Counted from the stretch's first letter, positions 52,128-64,000 are shown. The stretch is DNA of 64,000 nucleotides from Hoyosella levis (GCF_026008515.1 NZ_BQYM01000001.1:372001-436000); one strand, 5' to 3'. Notes: generated by a model not told the origin, from the letters alone. Program-made: numbers and translations.

Positions 52128-52571
52128 ATGAAAGGTTTGCTCGCTGGAGTGCTTGCCGCCGTTGTTGCCATCGCGATCGGCGCAGTGCTATACCTCGTCC
52201 TCGTCGATACTTCGGAATCGACGGAAATGCCGCAGGAAAGCCTCACTTTCGCCGTGGACGGCTCGCAGCAGACCTGCGCCGACTTCTACGGGGAGACCTG
52301 CAACTTCGACGAGCAGTCCGGCTTCAACAACTGGGCGGCCGGCCTCGACAAGTTCGTCGCCGAGCAGCGCCTGGGCTCCTTCGCCCGCGACATCGGGCCC
52401 GTGGATACCAGGAAGATCGCCCTCCAGACCTGCATCCTGACGGTGAAGAGCGGCAAGACCATCGACGATCTCGTCGCCTACGTCCGGCAGATGCACCCCG
52501 ACGCCACCACCGCTCAGGTGTTCCCCATCTGGAACGCGGCCCGCTGGCACCTCTGCCCCCTTCCTCGCTAG
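52128..52571 (+). CDS. Membrane-anchored protein of unknown function
   Basis: 147 residues: one N-terminal transmembrane helix (LLAGVLAAVVAIAIGAVLYLVLV), then a soluble domain with four cysteines, including CADFYGETC and a CILTVKSGKTIDDLVAYVRQ...HLCP ending that is loosely like the DUF732 pattern of mycobacterial secreted proteins. The domain is probably outside the membrane with two disulphides. No function can be assigned. The next gene is a large unrelated one on the same strand. Confidence 0.65.
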   Translation: MKGLLAGVLAAVVAIAIGAVLYLVLVDTSESTEMPQESLTFAVDGSQQTCADFYGETCNFDEQSGFNNWAAGLDKFVAEQRLGSFARDIGPVDTRKIALQTCILTVKSGKTIDDLVAYVRQMHPDATTAQVFPIWNAARWHLCPLPR

Positions 52572-52665
52572 GTCCGGGGCCTCGCTCGGGCTGCTGCCCT
52601 GCCAGATCCTCGCCGCTCGCACGCTGCCAGCACCAACTAGCCAGCGCCGGTGCTGCCGGTCCACA

Positions 52666-53580
52666 ATGGTCAGCGTGCGCCGCGCCCCTAATGCTCCCCC
52701 CGCAGCGAGCCGTCCCCTTCCCGCCGATGACTGGCAGGCTCGCCAGGCCCGCCATCACGTGCGGGCCGATGCACTGCTCGCACCGCACCGGGCTAGGCAG
52801 CAGCGCGGCGAGGCGCATCCCGTCTGGGACTTCCTTTTCACCTACTACAGCCTGCGGCCCGCCCAGCTGCGCCGCTGGCACCCCGGCATCGCCGTCGCCC
52901 TCGACAACGCCCCCGGCCATGCGGGCTGGCGCGGCTACGAGTCCGACGAGCGCGGCCTGACCCAGGTCTCCCCCGCCTTCGTCGAGCACCGCGCGTCCAC
53001 CGTGCGCTTCGTCCTCGCGCTGATCGAGCACACCACGGCCCGCCCCGCCCGCCTGTCCTGCTTCGGCCTGCACGAGTGGGCCATGGTGTACCGCGCGAGC
53101 CCCGACGACGTGCGGCATGCCCGGTTGCCGCTCCGGCTCGGCCATGCCGGAACCGATGCCGTGGTCGAGTCGATGCCGCTGCGCTGCACTCACGTCGACG
53201 CGTTCCGGTTCTTCACCGAGGACGCCCGGCCCCTCAATGACCAGGTGCTCTCCCGCGCCGACCAGCTCCGCACGGAGCAGCCCGGCTGCGTGCACGCCAG
53301 CATGGACCTGTACAAATGGTGCTACAAGCTGCTGCCCATTACCTCCTCGGACCTGCTGCTCGACTGCTTCGAGCTAGCCCTCGCGGCGCGCGAGATCGAT
53401 ATGCGCGCGAGCCCGTACGACCTCTCCGGCCACGGCCTCCCACCGATCGAGGTCGAGACGCCGCGCGGGCGCGCCGAGTACGTCCGTCTCCAGCAATGGC
53501 TCGCCGAGCGCGCCGCTCCCGTGCGCGAGCGCATCGCCGTGGCCTGCCAGACGGCGCTCGCTACCCTCGAGCCATCCTGA
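52666..53580 (+). CDS. Conserved protein often annotated as 3-methyladenine DNA glycosylase
   Basis: 304 residues. I recognise the family as a conserved actinobacterial protein usually found beside malate synthase G, with HPVWDFLFTYYSLRPAQLRRWHPG, SCFGLHEWAMVY and HASMDLYKWCYKLLP blocks. It lacks the helix-hairpin-helix and other hallmarks of AlkA/Tag/AAG glycosylases, so the inherited name may be wrong. Conserved His, Trp and Cys residues suggest an enzyme. It leads into glcB 161 bp downstream. Confidence 0.72.
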   Translation: MVSVRRAPNAPPAASRPLPADDWQARQARHHVRADALLAPHRARQQRGEAHPVWDFLFTYYSLRPAQLRRWHPGIAVALDNAPGHAGWRGYESDERGLTQVSPAFVEHRASTVRFVLALIEHTTARPARLSCFGLHEWAMVYRASPDDVRHARLPLRLGHAGTDAVVESMPLRCTHVDAFRFFTEDARPLNDQVLSRADQLRTEQPGCVHASMDLYKWCYKLLPITSSDLLLDCFELALAAREIDMRASPYDLSGHGLPPIEVETPRGRAEYVRLQQWLAERAAPVRERIAVACQTALATLEPS

Positions 53581-53741
53581 CCAGCCAGGCCTGCCTGCCG
53601 CGTTGGCACGGATCGGCGATAGCGTGGTTGGAGCACTGCCGTGCGGGTAGCCTAAAGTGGTTGCAGGGCTGCCGCACCGAGCCGGCGCCCGCATTGCTGT
53701 GCGCATGCGTGACACGAATTTCCAAAGAAGCGAGGCGATGA

Positions 53742-55916
53742 ATGACTGAGCGCGTGAACGTCGGCAGCCTGCAGGTTGCCAAGGTTCTGTACGACTTCGT
53801 GGTGGAGGAAGCCATCCCCGGGACCGGCGTAGACGTCGACGCGTTCTGGGCGGGCGCCGAATCCGTGATCAACGATCTCGCCCCCACCAACAAGGACCTG
53901 CTCGCCAAGCGCGATGAGCTGCAAGCCACCATCGACACCTGGCACCAGGAAAACAAGGACACCTTCGACGCCGCCACATACAAGTCGTTCCTTTCCGACA
54001 TCGACTACCTGCAGCCCGCTCCGACCGACTTCACCGTCTCCACCTCTGGCGTGGACGAGGAGATCGCCGAGACCGCTGGTCCGCAGCTCGTCGTTCCCGT
54101 CACCAACGCCCGGTTCGCCATCAATGCGGCAAACGCCCGCTGGGGATCCCTCTACGACTCCCTCTACGGCACCGACGTGATCCCCGAGGATGACGGCGCG
54201 GAGAAGGGCAGCGGCTACAACAAGGTCCGCGGCGACAAGGTCATCGCCTACGCGCGCGAAGTCCTCGACCAGGCTGCCCCGCTCGCCGAGGGCTCCCACG
54301 TCGGCTCCACCAAGTACGCCATCGCGGATGGCAAGCTCGCGGTCACTCTCGCCGACGGCTCCACCAGCGGACTCGCCGCCAGCGCTAGCTTCCTCGGCTA
54401 CACCGGCGATGCGAGCAACCCGGCGTCGCTGCTCATCAAGCACAATGGGCTGCACGCCGAGATCCTCATCGATCCCGAGAGCCCAGTTGGCTCGACCGAC
54501 GCCGCAGGTGTCAAGGACGTCGTCCTCGAGTCCGCCCTCACCACCATCATGGACTTCGAGGATTCCGTCGCCGCCGTCGACGCGGAGGACAAGACCAACG
54601 GCTACCGCAACTGGCTCGGCCTGATGAAGGGCGACCTCTCCGAGGACGTCAGCAAGGGTGGCAAGACCTTCACCCGCGTGATGAACCCTGACCGCGAGTA
54701 CACCACCCCGGACGGGCGCACCCTGTCCCTGCCCGGTCGCTCGCTGCTGTTCGTCCGCAACGTCGGCCACCTGATGACCACCGACGCGATCCTCGACGCC
54801 GACGGCAACGAGATCCCCGAGGGCATCCTCGACGGCCTCATCACCTCGCTGGCCGGGCTGCACAGCCTGCGGGGCGACTACCCGCTGAAGAACAGCCGCA
54901 CCGGCTCGCTCTACATCGTCAAGCCCAAGATGCACGGTCCCGAAGAGGTCGCGTTCACCGTCGAGCTGTTCCGCCGCACCGAGCAGATCCTCGACCTCCC
55001 GGAGAACACCCTCAAGGTCGGCATCATGGACGAGGAGCGCCGCACCAGCGTCAACCTGCGCACCTGCATCGAGGCCGCCCAGGAACGCGTCGTCTTCATC
55101 AACACCGGGTTCCTCGACCGCACCGGCGACGAGATCCACACCTCCATGGAGGCGGGCGTCGTGGTGCCCAAGGCCGACCAGAAGTCGCAGAAGTGGTTCA
55201 CCGCCTACGAGGACAACAACGTCGACGCCGGCCTGTCCACGGGCCTCACTGGCCACGCCCAGATCGGCAAGGGCATGTGGGCCATGACCGACCTGATGTC
55301 GGCGATGGTCGAGCAGAAGGCCGGTCAGCTCAAGCAGGGCGCCACCACCGCGTGGGTTCCTTCCCCCACCGCCGCCACCCTGCACGCCATGCACTACCAC
55401 CAGGTCGATGTGTTCGCCGAGCACATCGAGCTGAAGAAGCGCGAGCAGGCCAGCATCGATGACCTGCTCACCATCCCTCTCGCCGACGATGCCGGTTCCT
55501 GGGACGCTGCCGTCGTCGCCCGCGAGGTCGACAATAACTGCCAGTCCATACTCGGCTACGTGGTCCGCTGGATCGACCATGGCGTCGGCGTCTCCAAGGT
55601 CCCCGACATCAACGATGTCGCCCTCATGGAGGACCGTGCCACGCTTCGCATCGCCAGCCAGACCCTCGCGAACTGGCTGCGCCACGGCATCATCACCACC
55701 GATCAGGTGAACGAGAGCCTGCAGCGCATGGCCGAGGTCGTCGATCGCCAGAACGCCGGCGACAGCAACTACAAGCCGATGGCACCGGGCTTCGAGGGCA
55801 ACATCGCCTTCGAGGCGGCCCGCGAGCTCATCCTCGAGGGCACCAAGCAGCCGAGCGGCTACACCGAGCCGATCCTGCACCGCCGCCGCCGCGAGTACAA
55901 GGCCGCCAACGCCTGA
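53742..55916 (+). CDS. glcB: Malate synthase G
   Basis: 724 residues, the length of the single-domain G form. Acetyl-CoA- and glyoxylate-site blocks are present: the Arg in [10 protein letters not shown], the Mg-binding Glu in [13 protein letters not shown], Asp in the following [15 protein letters not shown], and the C-terminal catalytic region [11 protein letters not shown]. It condenses glyoxylate with acetyl-CoA in the glyoxylate shunt. An ATG with GAAGCGAGG upstream is the start. Malate synthase, GarA and the glycine-cleavage genes together put glyoxylate and TCA-cycle control in one region. Confidence 0.97.
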   Translation: MTERVNVGSLQVAKVLYDFVVEEAIPGTGVDVDAFWAGAESVINDLAPTNKDLLAKRDELQATIDTWHQENKDTFDAATYKSFLSDIDYLQPAPTDFTVSTSGVDEEIAETAGPQLVVPVTNARFAINAANARWGSLYDSLYGTDVIPEDDGAEKGSGYNKVRGDKVIAYAREVLDQAAPLAEGSHVGSTKYAIADGKLAVTLADGSTSGLAASASFLGYTGDASNPASLLIKHNGLHAEILIDPESPVGSTDAAGVKDVVLESALTTIMDFEDSVAAVDAEDKTNGYRNWLGLMKGDLSEDVSKGGKTFTRVMNPDREYTTPDGRTLSLPGRSLLFVRNVGHLMTTDAILDADGNEIPEGILDGLITSLAGLHSLRGDYPLKNSRTGSLYIVKPKMHGPEEVAFTVELFRRTEQILDLPENTLKVGIMDEERRTSVNLRTCIEAAQERVVFINTGFLDRTGDEIHTSMEAGVVVPKADQKSQKWFTAYEDNNVDAGLSTGLTGHAQIGKGMWAMTDLMSAMVEQKAGQLKQGATTAWVPSPTAATLHAMHYHQVDVFAEHIELKKREQASIDDLLTIPLADDAGSWDAAVVAREVDNNCQSILGYVVRWIDHGVGVSKVPDINDVALMEDRATLRIASQTLANWLRHGIITTDQVNESLQRMAEVVDRQNAGDSNYKPMAPGFEGNIAFEAARELILEGTKQPSGYTEPILHRRRREYKAANA

Positions 55917-55943
55917 CCACCGCTAGCGGGCACCACCTAGTAT

Positions 55944-55983
55944 CGAGGGCGGGAGCTCCCCACACGGGGAGGTCCCGCCCTCG
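55944..55983 (+). terminator. Terminator after glcB
   Basis: CGAGGGCGGGA pairs with TCCCGCCCTCG, with an inner CTCCCC/GGGGAG stem; a two-part 17-bp hairpin. Confidence 0.85.
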
Positions 55984-56006
55984 CTCGTTCAGGATCGGGA
56001 ACCAGC

Positions 56007-57185
56007 ATGTTGCTCTTCCTCGCCATCACTGCGCTGCTGATCGGCGCGATCCACCTCTGGCTGCACCACGCCCTGCTTTCCGCTACCCGCCTCGGGCCTC
56101 GGACCACTCGCCTCGGACGGATCATCCTGGCCGCTCTATGGGCCGCGGCCATCGCCAGCCTCGCCGTCGGCATCCATATACCCACGAGCTGGGGGCGCCC
56201 CATCGGCTACATCGGCGGCATCTGGTTCGCGGTGCTGTTCTACCTCGTGCCCGCCCTGATCCTGATCGCGCTCGCCGCAGGCCTGGCCCGGGCCACCCGC
56301 ATCGATGCCAGCCGCATCATGGGAGCCCGCCGCGCCGCCACCGCCCTCGTGCTCGTCACAGTGCTCGCCGTGTGCGGCTGGGGAACCTGGAACGCGCACC
56401 ACCCCTCCGTCCGCGAGGCGCGCATCGCCGTGCCCGGGCTGCCGACGGGATTCGACGGCACCCGAATCGCGCTCGTCGCCGACCTGCACCTCGGGCCCGC
56501 CCTCGGCGAGGAGTTCGCCCGCACCGTCACCGAACTAATCAACGAGCAGGATCCTGACCTCATCCTCGTCGGCGGCGACCTCATCGACGGAACCATCGCC
56601 AAGGTCGGGCCCGCCACCGCGCCACTCGCGGCCCTCCGCGCGCCACTCGGCGTGCACGTCGTCAGCGGCAACCACGAGTACTACGCCGACGATGCCGACG
56701 CCTGGCTCGACCACTTCGCGACGCTCGGCATGAACACGCTGCGCAACCAGCGCATCGAGCTGGACCGCGGTGGTGACACCATCGATCTCGCTGGGGTCAA
56801 CGACTACGACGCGCCCCCGCCACGCCCTGCCGACCTCGGTGCCGCGCTCGAAGGCCGCGACCCCGAGCGCACCCTGCTGCTGCTAGCCCACCAGCCCCGG
56901 CATATCACTGCGGCCGCCGCGGCAGGCGTGGAGGTCCAGTTCTCCGGCCACACCCACGGCGGGCAGCTCTGGCCCTTCGGCTACCTCGTCGCGCTCACGC
57001 AGGACGTCGCCATCACCGGGCTCGACGTCCTCGCCGGTGACGCTGCGGGGGACGGTGATGCTGCGGGGGACGGTGACGGGCACGGCACGCAGATCTACAC
57101 CACCTCGGGCGCGGGCGCGTGGGGGCCACCAGTGCGCGTCGGCACTACGCCGGAGATCGTGATCATCGAGCTCGTCCGCGAGTAG
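56007..57185 (+). CDS. Membrane-bound metallophosphoesterase
   Basis: 392 residues. The N-terminal ~135 residues carry about four transmembrane helices. The calcineurin-like domain has the full metal-site set: DLHLG, GGDLIDG, GNHEYY and SGHTHGGQ. The substrate may be a phosphodiester or lipid head group at the membrane. A 21-bp tandem duplication near the C-terminus encodes the low-complexity stretch GDAAGDGDAAGDGDGHG, probably a surface loop. AGGATCGGGA precedes the ATG. Confidence 0.9.
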   Translation: MLLFLAITALLIGAIHLWLHHALLSATRLGPRTTRLGRIILAALWAAAIASLAVGIHIPTSWGRPIGYIGGIWFAVLFYLVPALILIALAAGLARATRIDASRIMGARRAATALVLVTVLAVCGWGTWNAHHPSVREARIAVPGLPTGFDGTRIALVADLHLGPALGEEFARTVTELINEQDPDLILVGGDLIDGTIAKVGPATAPLAALRAPLGVHVVSGNHEYYADDADAWLDHFATLGMNTLRNQRIELDRGGDTIDLAGVNDYDAPPPRPADLGAALEGRDPERTLLLLAHQPRHITAAAAAGVEVQFSGHTHGGQLWPFGYLVALTQDVAITGLDVLAGDAAGDGDAAGDGDGHGTQIYTTSGAGAWGPPVRVGTTPEIVIIELVRE

Positions 57186-57228
57186 GCCTGGCTGGATCTG
57201 GCTGGATCTGGCTGGGTCTGGCTGGGTC
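57186..57228. repeat. Four tandem copies of a 10-bp unit
   Basis: TGGCTGGATC-type unit repeated four times with one or two changes, directly after the metallophosphoesterase stop and before repeat copy C. Confidence 0.7.
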
Positions 57229-57238
57229 GGCCCGCGTC

Positions 57239-57309
57239 GCAAACGCGATAGAAACCGCGGGAATCGCAGGTCGGTTTCTATCGCGTTTGACAGCTTCTAT
57301 CGCGTTTGG
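57239..57309 (+). repeat. Dispersed ~70-bp palindromic repeat, copy C
   Basis: GCAAACGCGATAGAAACC, a variable centre, then GGTTTCTATCGCGTTTG and a further TTCTATCGCGTTTG unit in place of the usual tail. It lies between the convergent metallophosphoesterase and gcvP genes. Confidence 0.85.
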
Positions 57310-57385
57310 CACTGGGAGCGCGCCCGGCACCGACGCTGGGAGCGCCCGGCACCGGCACCCCGGACCCAGCCCGCCTGCCTGCCAC

Positions 57386-60235
<2,850 letters not shown>

Positions 60236-60280
60236 GGGTGCTCCTCGGGGCCGGGCAAGGCATTGCCTTGGTGTGGTCCT

Positions 60281-60480
60281 CCCCCTCTGTCGCTGCCCGT
60301 GCGGGCGCCTGAGAGATTCAGCGCGGGCGCGCTTTTCCCCGTGGGCGGGTGGCCTGGCCACCACTTTCCAGAGGCGTCGCAGCTCGTGCGGTCCCGGGTG
60401 CCTGAGAGATTGACGGAGAGGTGTTGCTCCTTCGGCGCCCCGCGCAGCTTGGCAGCTGCAGCAGGGTCTCTCCCGCACGG
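60281..60480 (-). promoter_or_regulatory. Tandem glycine riboswitch
   Basis: On the minus strand two aptamers are recognisable. Aptamer 1 has GCGGGAGAGACC, GCCGAAGGAGCAA and AATCTCTCAGGCACC; aptamer 2, closer to the gene, has GAATCTCTCAGGCGCCC and the closing ACAGAGGGGG. These are the conserved core sequences of glycine riboswitches, which usually turn on glycine-cleavage genes when glycine is abundant. It lies directly upstream of gcvP. Confidence 0.93.
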
Positions 60481-60535
60481 CATCGACGCGCCCCTAGCTT
60501 ACTGGGTGCGGCCGGATCGAACGAACCTGGTGCAG

Positions 60536-61147
60536 CTAGCCGATCTTGCGGGCGCGGTTGCGGCGGCGGGAAGCGAGCTCATCCTCGAACGTGACGACGG
60601 TCTCGCCGGTCTCGACGACATCCGTATGCTCGCCGGGGAACTCGGCGATCTTGCCCGTGAGCTCGCGCATGGCGCCACCGACAGCGATTCCGAACACTCC
60701 CTGGCCGCCCTGGAGCAGATCAACGACCTCTTCGGGTGAGGCGCACTCGTAGACGGTGGTGCCATCGGAGAAGAGGGTGACGTTCGCGAGGTCGGCCACT
60801 CCACGCTTGCGGAGGTGCTCGACGGCGATGCGGATGTTGTGCAGCGAGATGCCAGTATCGAGCAGGCGCTTGACGATCTTGAGGACAAGCATGTCCTTGA
60901 ACGAGTAGAGGCGCTGGCTGCCCGAGCCCGCAGCACCACGGATCGAGGGCTGCACGAGGCCGGTGCGGGCCCAGTAGTCAAGCTGCCGATAGGTGATCCC
61001 GGCGATCTGGCAGGCGGTGGGCACGCGGTAGCCGACGAGCTCGTCGGGAACCGAGTCATCCGGGAACAGCCCCGGCTGAACGGGTTCAGCTGGAATTGAT
61101 CGGGGTGTCGCGTGCGCGCTCCGTTGTCCCTTCAGTTCTTCGGCCAC
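60536..61147 (-). CDS. MerR family regulator, Rv1830/ResR-like
   Basis: 203 residues. MerR winged-helix: VGYRVPTACQIAGITYRQLDYWARTGLVQPS...SGSQRLYSFKDMLVLKIVKRLLDTGISLHNIR, followed by a C-terminal domain with VTLFSDGTTVYECASPEEVVDLLQGGQGVFGIAVG, the signature of the Rv1830-type proteins. In M. tuberculosis this regulator influences growth resumption. GTG at 61147 follows GGGAG. The 265-bp region upstream is AT-rich and probably holds the promoter. Confidence 0.92.
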   Translation of the reverse strand: MAEELKGQRSAHATPRSIPAEPVQPGLFPDDSVPDELVGYRVPTACQIAGITYRQLDYWARTGLVQPSIRGAAGSGSQRLYSFKDMLVLKIVKRLLDTGISLHNIRIAVEHLRKRGVADLANVTLFSDGTTVYECASPEEVVDLLQGGQGVFGIAVGGAMRELTGKIAEFPGEHTDVVETGETVVTFEDELASRRRNRARKIG

Positions 61148-61412
61148 GGATATCTCCCTCTCGCCGGATCCATCGCGCTGGGTGCCAAGCATTGCCCGGC
61201 GCCACGGATGTGGTGGGACCGCGGTGGTCCCCTCAGGGTGGTCGAGGTGCACACTACCGCCCTGAAGCGCTGCGCGTCTTTGCGCCTCGCCGCTTATAGA
61301 CTACAACTTTGTGAATGCCGGCATGAGATAAATCACACAAATGTAAGAAAGAATCAGAATGGTAACCCTCAACCACGAGTTGAGATTTTTACGATGCGAT
61401 TCCGATACGCAA
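61148..61412. other. Intergenic, partly AT-rich region
   Basis: No credible gene. The segment 61300-61410 is much richer in A+T than its surroundings, includes the palindrome ATGCCGGCAT (61315-61324), and on the minus strand contains TCTATAAG, which could be the -10 of the MerR gene. Confidence 0.5.
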
Positions 61413-61886
61413 TTAGCTATCCGGGGACTTGAAGTCATCCGGCGAGACTGAGTCAAGGAACTCCTTGAACTTCTCGACCTCGTCCTCCTTCTCGTCCGGA
61501 ATGACCAGGCCTGCTTCCTCGAGCACAGCCTCTTCCGCGAAGATCGGCACATCCACGCGCAGCGCGATCGCCACCGCATCGGAGGGCCTGGCGGACACGG
61601 TCACGTCCTTGTCGAAATGCATCTCGGCGTAGAACGTGCCTTCTTGCAGATCCACGATCCGCACTTCCTTCAGGGAATGCCCCAGGGCGACCAGCACGTC
61701 ACGGAACAGATCGTGGGTCAGCGGCCGTGCCGGAACCACGCCCTGCTGCTCCAGAGCGATCGACGTAGCCTCGGCCTGCCCGATCCAGATGGGCAGGTAG
61801 CGATCGCCATCGACCTCGCGGAGCAGCATCACTGGCTGGTTCTGTGGTTGCTCGACGCGAATACCGATAACGCGAACCTCGCCCAT
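61413..61886 (-). CDS. DUF151 (bifunctional nuclease) family protein
   Basis: 157 residues. The DUF151 core is visible: VMLLREVDGDRYLPIWIGQAEATSIALEQQG, RPLTHDLFRDVLVALGHSLKEVRI and the acidic C-terminus. The plant homologue BFN has DNase/RNase activity; the bacterial role is unresolved. The ATG at 61886 follows AGGAGAGG. It lies between two MerR regulators, as Rv1829 does between Rv1828 and Rv1830. Confidence 0.93.
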   Translation of the reverse strand: MGEVRVIGIRVEQPQNQPVMLLREVDGDRYLPIWIGQAEATSIALEQQGVVPARPLTHDLFRDVLVALGHSLKEVRIVDLQEGTFYAEMHFDKDVTVSARPSDAVAIALRVDVPIFAEEAVLEEAGLVIPDEKEDEVEKFKEFLDSVSPDDFKSPDS

Positions 61887-62007
61887 GTCAACCGCCTCTC
61901 CTGTGCACGTTCGGCTCTGGAACGGAGCGCTACCACCAAGTCTATGGGAACGCAGGGATGCTAGCCGCACGGGCATCGCAGCCATTCGTCATGCTCGCGC
62001 TGCCCGC

Positions 62008-62727
62008 CTAGTGCAGCGCGTCCCGCGCCGCGGACTTCAGGAGCGCGGCGTGCGCGGTGACGAGCAGAGAGCAGAGCTCCAGGATCATCTCTTCCGCGCG
62101 ATCACGGGCGCCTTCCTCGCGCCCACGCGCTATCGGGCTCGCGATCTGCGCCAGCAGGTCGGCCTGCCGCTCGGCAGCCATCCGGAACGACCGCAGGTGC
62201 CGGGCATCGATGCCAAACTCCGCCATCGACTTCGCGGCCCGCACCAGGGCCACCGCATCCGCATCGAAGTAGCCGGCGGTTCCGGCCTTGACATAGCCGA
62301 CCGCGATAATGCCATCGAGGAACTTCTCGTCGGCGCCCGTGCGCCGCAGCAGCTCCGTGCGGCTCACCCTCGACGACGACTCCCCCGCATCAAGGCCCAG
62401 CCCATCGCTGGAGGCAAACGAGCGCGGCAGCCGGACGACAGGGCCCTCCGGAGTGGATCCCCGATCAATAGCATCGAGTTGCTCACGGATCACCTTGAGC
62501 GGCAGGTAGTGATCCCGCTGCGCGGTGAGGATGAAGCGCAGCCGGTCACAGTCCGCCGCGCCGAACCGCCGGTATCCCGACGGGGTGCGCTGCGGGCTGA
62601 TCAAGCCCTCGGACTCCAGGAAGCGGATCTTGGAGATCGTGACATCAGGAAAATCGGGGCGAAGCTGATCCAGCACCGCCCCGATCGATAGCCCTGAGCT
62701 CTGCAGGGGATTTCCCGCTGCGGTCAC
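62008..62727 (-). CDS. MerR family regulator, Rv1828-like
   Basis: 239 residues. The N-terminal winged helix is SIGAVLDQLRPDFPDVTISKIRFLESEGLISPQRTPSGYRRFG, then DCDRLRFILTAQRDHYLPLKVIREQLD; the C-terminal domain has a long helical bundle and no obvious metal site. Rv1828 is known to bind DNA and to be regulated with the GarA locus. The start overlaps the garA stop by 4 bp, so the pair is translationally coupled. Confidence 0.92.
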   Translation of the reverse strand: MTAAGNPLQSSGLSIGAVLDQLRPDFPDVTISKIRFLESEGLISPQRTPSGYRRFGAADCDRLRFILTAQRDHYLPLKVIREQLDAIDRGSTPEGPVVRLPRSFASSDGLGLDAGESSSRVSRTELLRRTGADEKFLDGIIAVGYVKAGTAGYFDADAVALVRAAKSMAEFGIDARHLRSFRMAAERQADLLAQIASPIARGREEGARDRAEEMILELCSLLVTAHAALLKSAARDALH

Positions 62728-63206
62728 TGGCTGCCTGCCCCCGGGGCCTGCTCCTCCGATCCCGCGGGCTTCGGGCCGGAAAGGAAGACAAGCCGGAACT
62801 TGCCGATCTGGACCTCGTCACCGTTGGCCAGGACTGCGGAGTCGACCGGCTCGCGGTTGACGTAGGTGCCGTTGAGGCTGCCCACATCGACGACCTGGAA
62901 GGCATTGTTCTCCCGTCGGAACTCCGCATGCCGGCGGCTGACGGTGACGTCGTCGAGGAAGATGTCGCTGTCTGGATGGCGGCCCGCCGAAGTCGTCGCT
63001 TCGTCAAGGAGGAAGCGCGAACCGGCATTGGGGCCACGCTTGACCACCAGCAGCGCCGATCCGGCCGGTAGGCTCTCTATGCCGGAAACCTGCGGCTCAG
63101 GAGCGTGACCGGCGGCATCGAGCTCGCGCAGAAAATCCGCGCGGAATACCGAGGTGGTCTCCGCCGACGCACCCTCGAAGGCCGGATTGTTCTGGTTGTC
63201 GCTCAC
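62724..63206 (-). CDS. garA: FHA-domain metabolic regulator GarA (OdhI family)
   Basis: 160 residues. The N-terminal phosphorylation motif ETTSVF (E16-F21) carries the two threonines targeted by PknG and PknB-type kinases. The FHA domain (about 65-150) has SAGRHPDSDIFLDDVTVSRRHAEF and VGSLNGTYVN, the phosphothreonine pocket. Unphosphorylated GarA binds and inhibits 2-oxoglutarate dehydrogenase and glutamate dehydrogenase and activates glutamate synthase, switching carbon between energy and nitrogen assimilation. GTG start with GAGGAG upstream. Confidence 0.95.
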   Translation of the reverse strand: MSDNQNNPAFEGASAETTSVFRADFLRELDAAGHAPEPQVSGIESLPAGSALLVVKRGPNAGSRFLLDEATTSAGRHPDSDIFLDDVTVSRRHAEFRRENNAFQVVDVGSLNGTYVNREPVDSAVLANGDEVQIGKFRLVFLSGPKPAGSEEQAPGAGSQ

Positions 63207-63463
63207 CGTATCTCCTCTTTCTACTTGCCTTTGTGGCACCACGACCGAGTGTCGCGCAGGTCGGGGCTCCGTACAAGCCCACGACCGTGTTCCGCTGTCT
63301 CACAGTTCCGCTGCACAAACCCCGACTGCCGATCCGGCCCATGGTGTCGCGGGCCCGCCGACGCTAGGTTCGACCGTACCTTGTTGGCGCGGCCATGCGG
63401 AGCGCTTGCGCGAGTTTTCCGTGATCCTCAGCGAAACTTAATCCGAACAGTACTTGGGGGATC

Positions 63464-63871
63464 TCACTCGTCACCACTGATCTCGCGGTACTCGTCCGCG
63501 CCAAGCATCCCGGCGAGCTCCTCATCGAGCGAGCCCGCGTCGGCCACGTCGATCTCGACGAGCCAGCCGCCCTCGTAGGGGTCCGTGTTGACCAGCTCCG
63601 GGGAGTCGCTGAGGGCCTCGTTGAGCGCGGAGATGGTGCCGGTGAGCGGCGCGAAGATGTCGGAGACGCTCTTCGTCGACTCGACCTCGCCGAATGGCTC
63701 CCCCGTGGTCACCTCGTCCCCGACCTCGGGGAGCTGCACGAACACCACATCGTTGAGCTGGCGCTGCGCGTAGTCCGTGATGCCGATACGGACCGTCGAT
63801 TCCCCCGACTTGCGGACCCACTCGTGCTCGCGGGTATACCGCAGGTCCTCGGGGAGGCTGGCCTCGGTCAC
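63464..63871 (-). CDS. gcvH: Glycine cleavage system H protein
   Basis: 135 residues. The lipoyl-attachment lysine is K67 in VESTKSVSD, within the GEPFGEVESTKSVSDIFAP hammerhead. GcvH carries the aminomethyl and reducing equivalents between the P, T and L proteins. GTG at 63871 follows GGAAGGA. The gene is transcribed in the direction of garA, with 257 bp between, and its own upstream region runs to the window edge; gcvT is outside the window. Confidence 0.95.
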   Translation of the reverse strand: MTEASLPEDLRYTREHEWVRKSGESTVRIGITDYAQRQLNDVVFVQLPEVGDEVTTGEPFGEVESTKSVSDIFAPLTGTISALNEALSDSPELVNTDPYEGGWLVEIDVADAGSLDEELAGMLGADEYREISGDE

Positions 63872-64000
63872 TAGCGTCTTCCTTCCATCCACACTATCTG
63901 CGTGCATCCGCCGCGCATCGGCCGCGACAGACAAAGGTGCTCGCGCTATCGTCCGGTCAGGGCCCCCCGGGCCTGGCATGAAGGGGCCCAGGTAGCTCCC

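Noticed and set aside
53652-55880. 742-codon open frame on the - strand
   Set aside because: Complete antisense shadow of glcB caused by high GC; no motif.

Overview
The window is high-GC, densely coded DNA from a member of the Mycobacteriales (the Corynebacterium/Mycobacterium/Rhodococcus lineage). The clearest sign is gene order in the right-hand third. A GuaB1-type IMPDH paralogue, 6-phosphogluconate dehydrogenase, an M56 peptidase and a BlaI repressor, malate synthase G, gcvP, two MerR regulators, a DUF151 protein, the FHA protein GarA and gcvH follow the same order as Mycobacterium tuberculosis Rv1826-Rv1847. ndh (Rv1854c-like) lies on the far side. DtxR/IdeR iron boxes, an HspR HAIR element, start/stop overlaps and frequent GTG starts also fit. 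No tRNA, rRNA, insertion sequence, prophage or CRISPR array was seen. I cannot name the genus.

Layout. 1-13.3 kb: a desaturase-reductase-ferredoxin fusion (cut by the window edge), two pirins, GNAT, SRPBCC and YceI proteins, a thioesterase-DUF1801 operon divergent from a TetR regulator with two palindromic operators, a class III cyclase-FHA protein, an ArsR-SRPBCC pair, a large acyl-CoA dehydrogenase and a DUF4383 membrane protein. 13.4-19 kb: hemerythrin, a small acidic protein, 2,4-dienoyl-CoA reductase-like and crotonase genes, a flavoprotein, a DUF4190 protein and a two-META-domain lipoprotein. 19.5-23 kb: a four-gene ABC-ABC-kinase-regulator operon. 23-31 kb: envelope lipoprotein and lipocalin, a candidate two-gene RiPP operon (47-residue peptide plus SagB-like oxidase), a glutamine amidotransferase, an iron-siderophore binding protein under an iron box, fructosamine kinase and nitroreductase (coupled), and hsp20. 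31-40 kb: DUF2252, an alanine/sodium symporter, and a five-gene lipid-modification operon (FAD oxidoreductase, DUF1365, two cyclopropane-synthase-like methyltransferases, DUF1295) whose genes all touch or overlap. 40-47.5 kb: hydrolase, NDH-2, hotdog thioesterase, and an iron-regulated siderophore import block (FhuF-like protein, RDD-FecCD fusion, FecCD, ATPase). 47.5-64 kb: the conserved core, with gcvP behind a tandem glycine riboswitch.

Main items for follow-up: the peptide/SagB operon and the leader hairpin that can mask its ribosome-binding site; a three-copy ~70-bp palindromic repeat confined to intergenic DNA; a short iron-box-driven transcript ending at a strong hairpin; a 22-codon hydrophobic ORF with a good ribosome-binding site; the RDD-FecCD and desaturase-reductase fusions; and tandem methyltransferase paralogues with different active-site residues. 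All calls come from reading the sequence; no database search was run.
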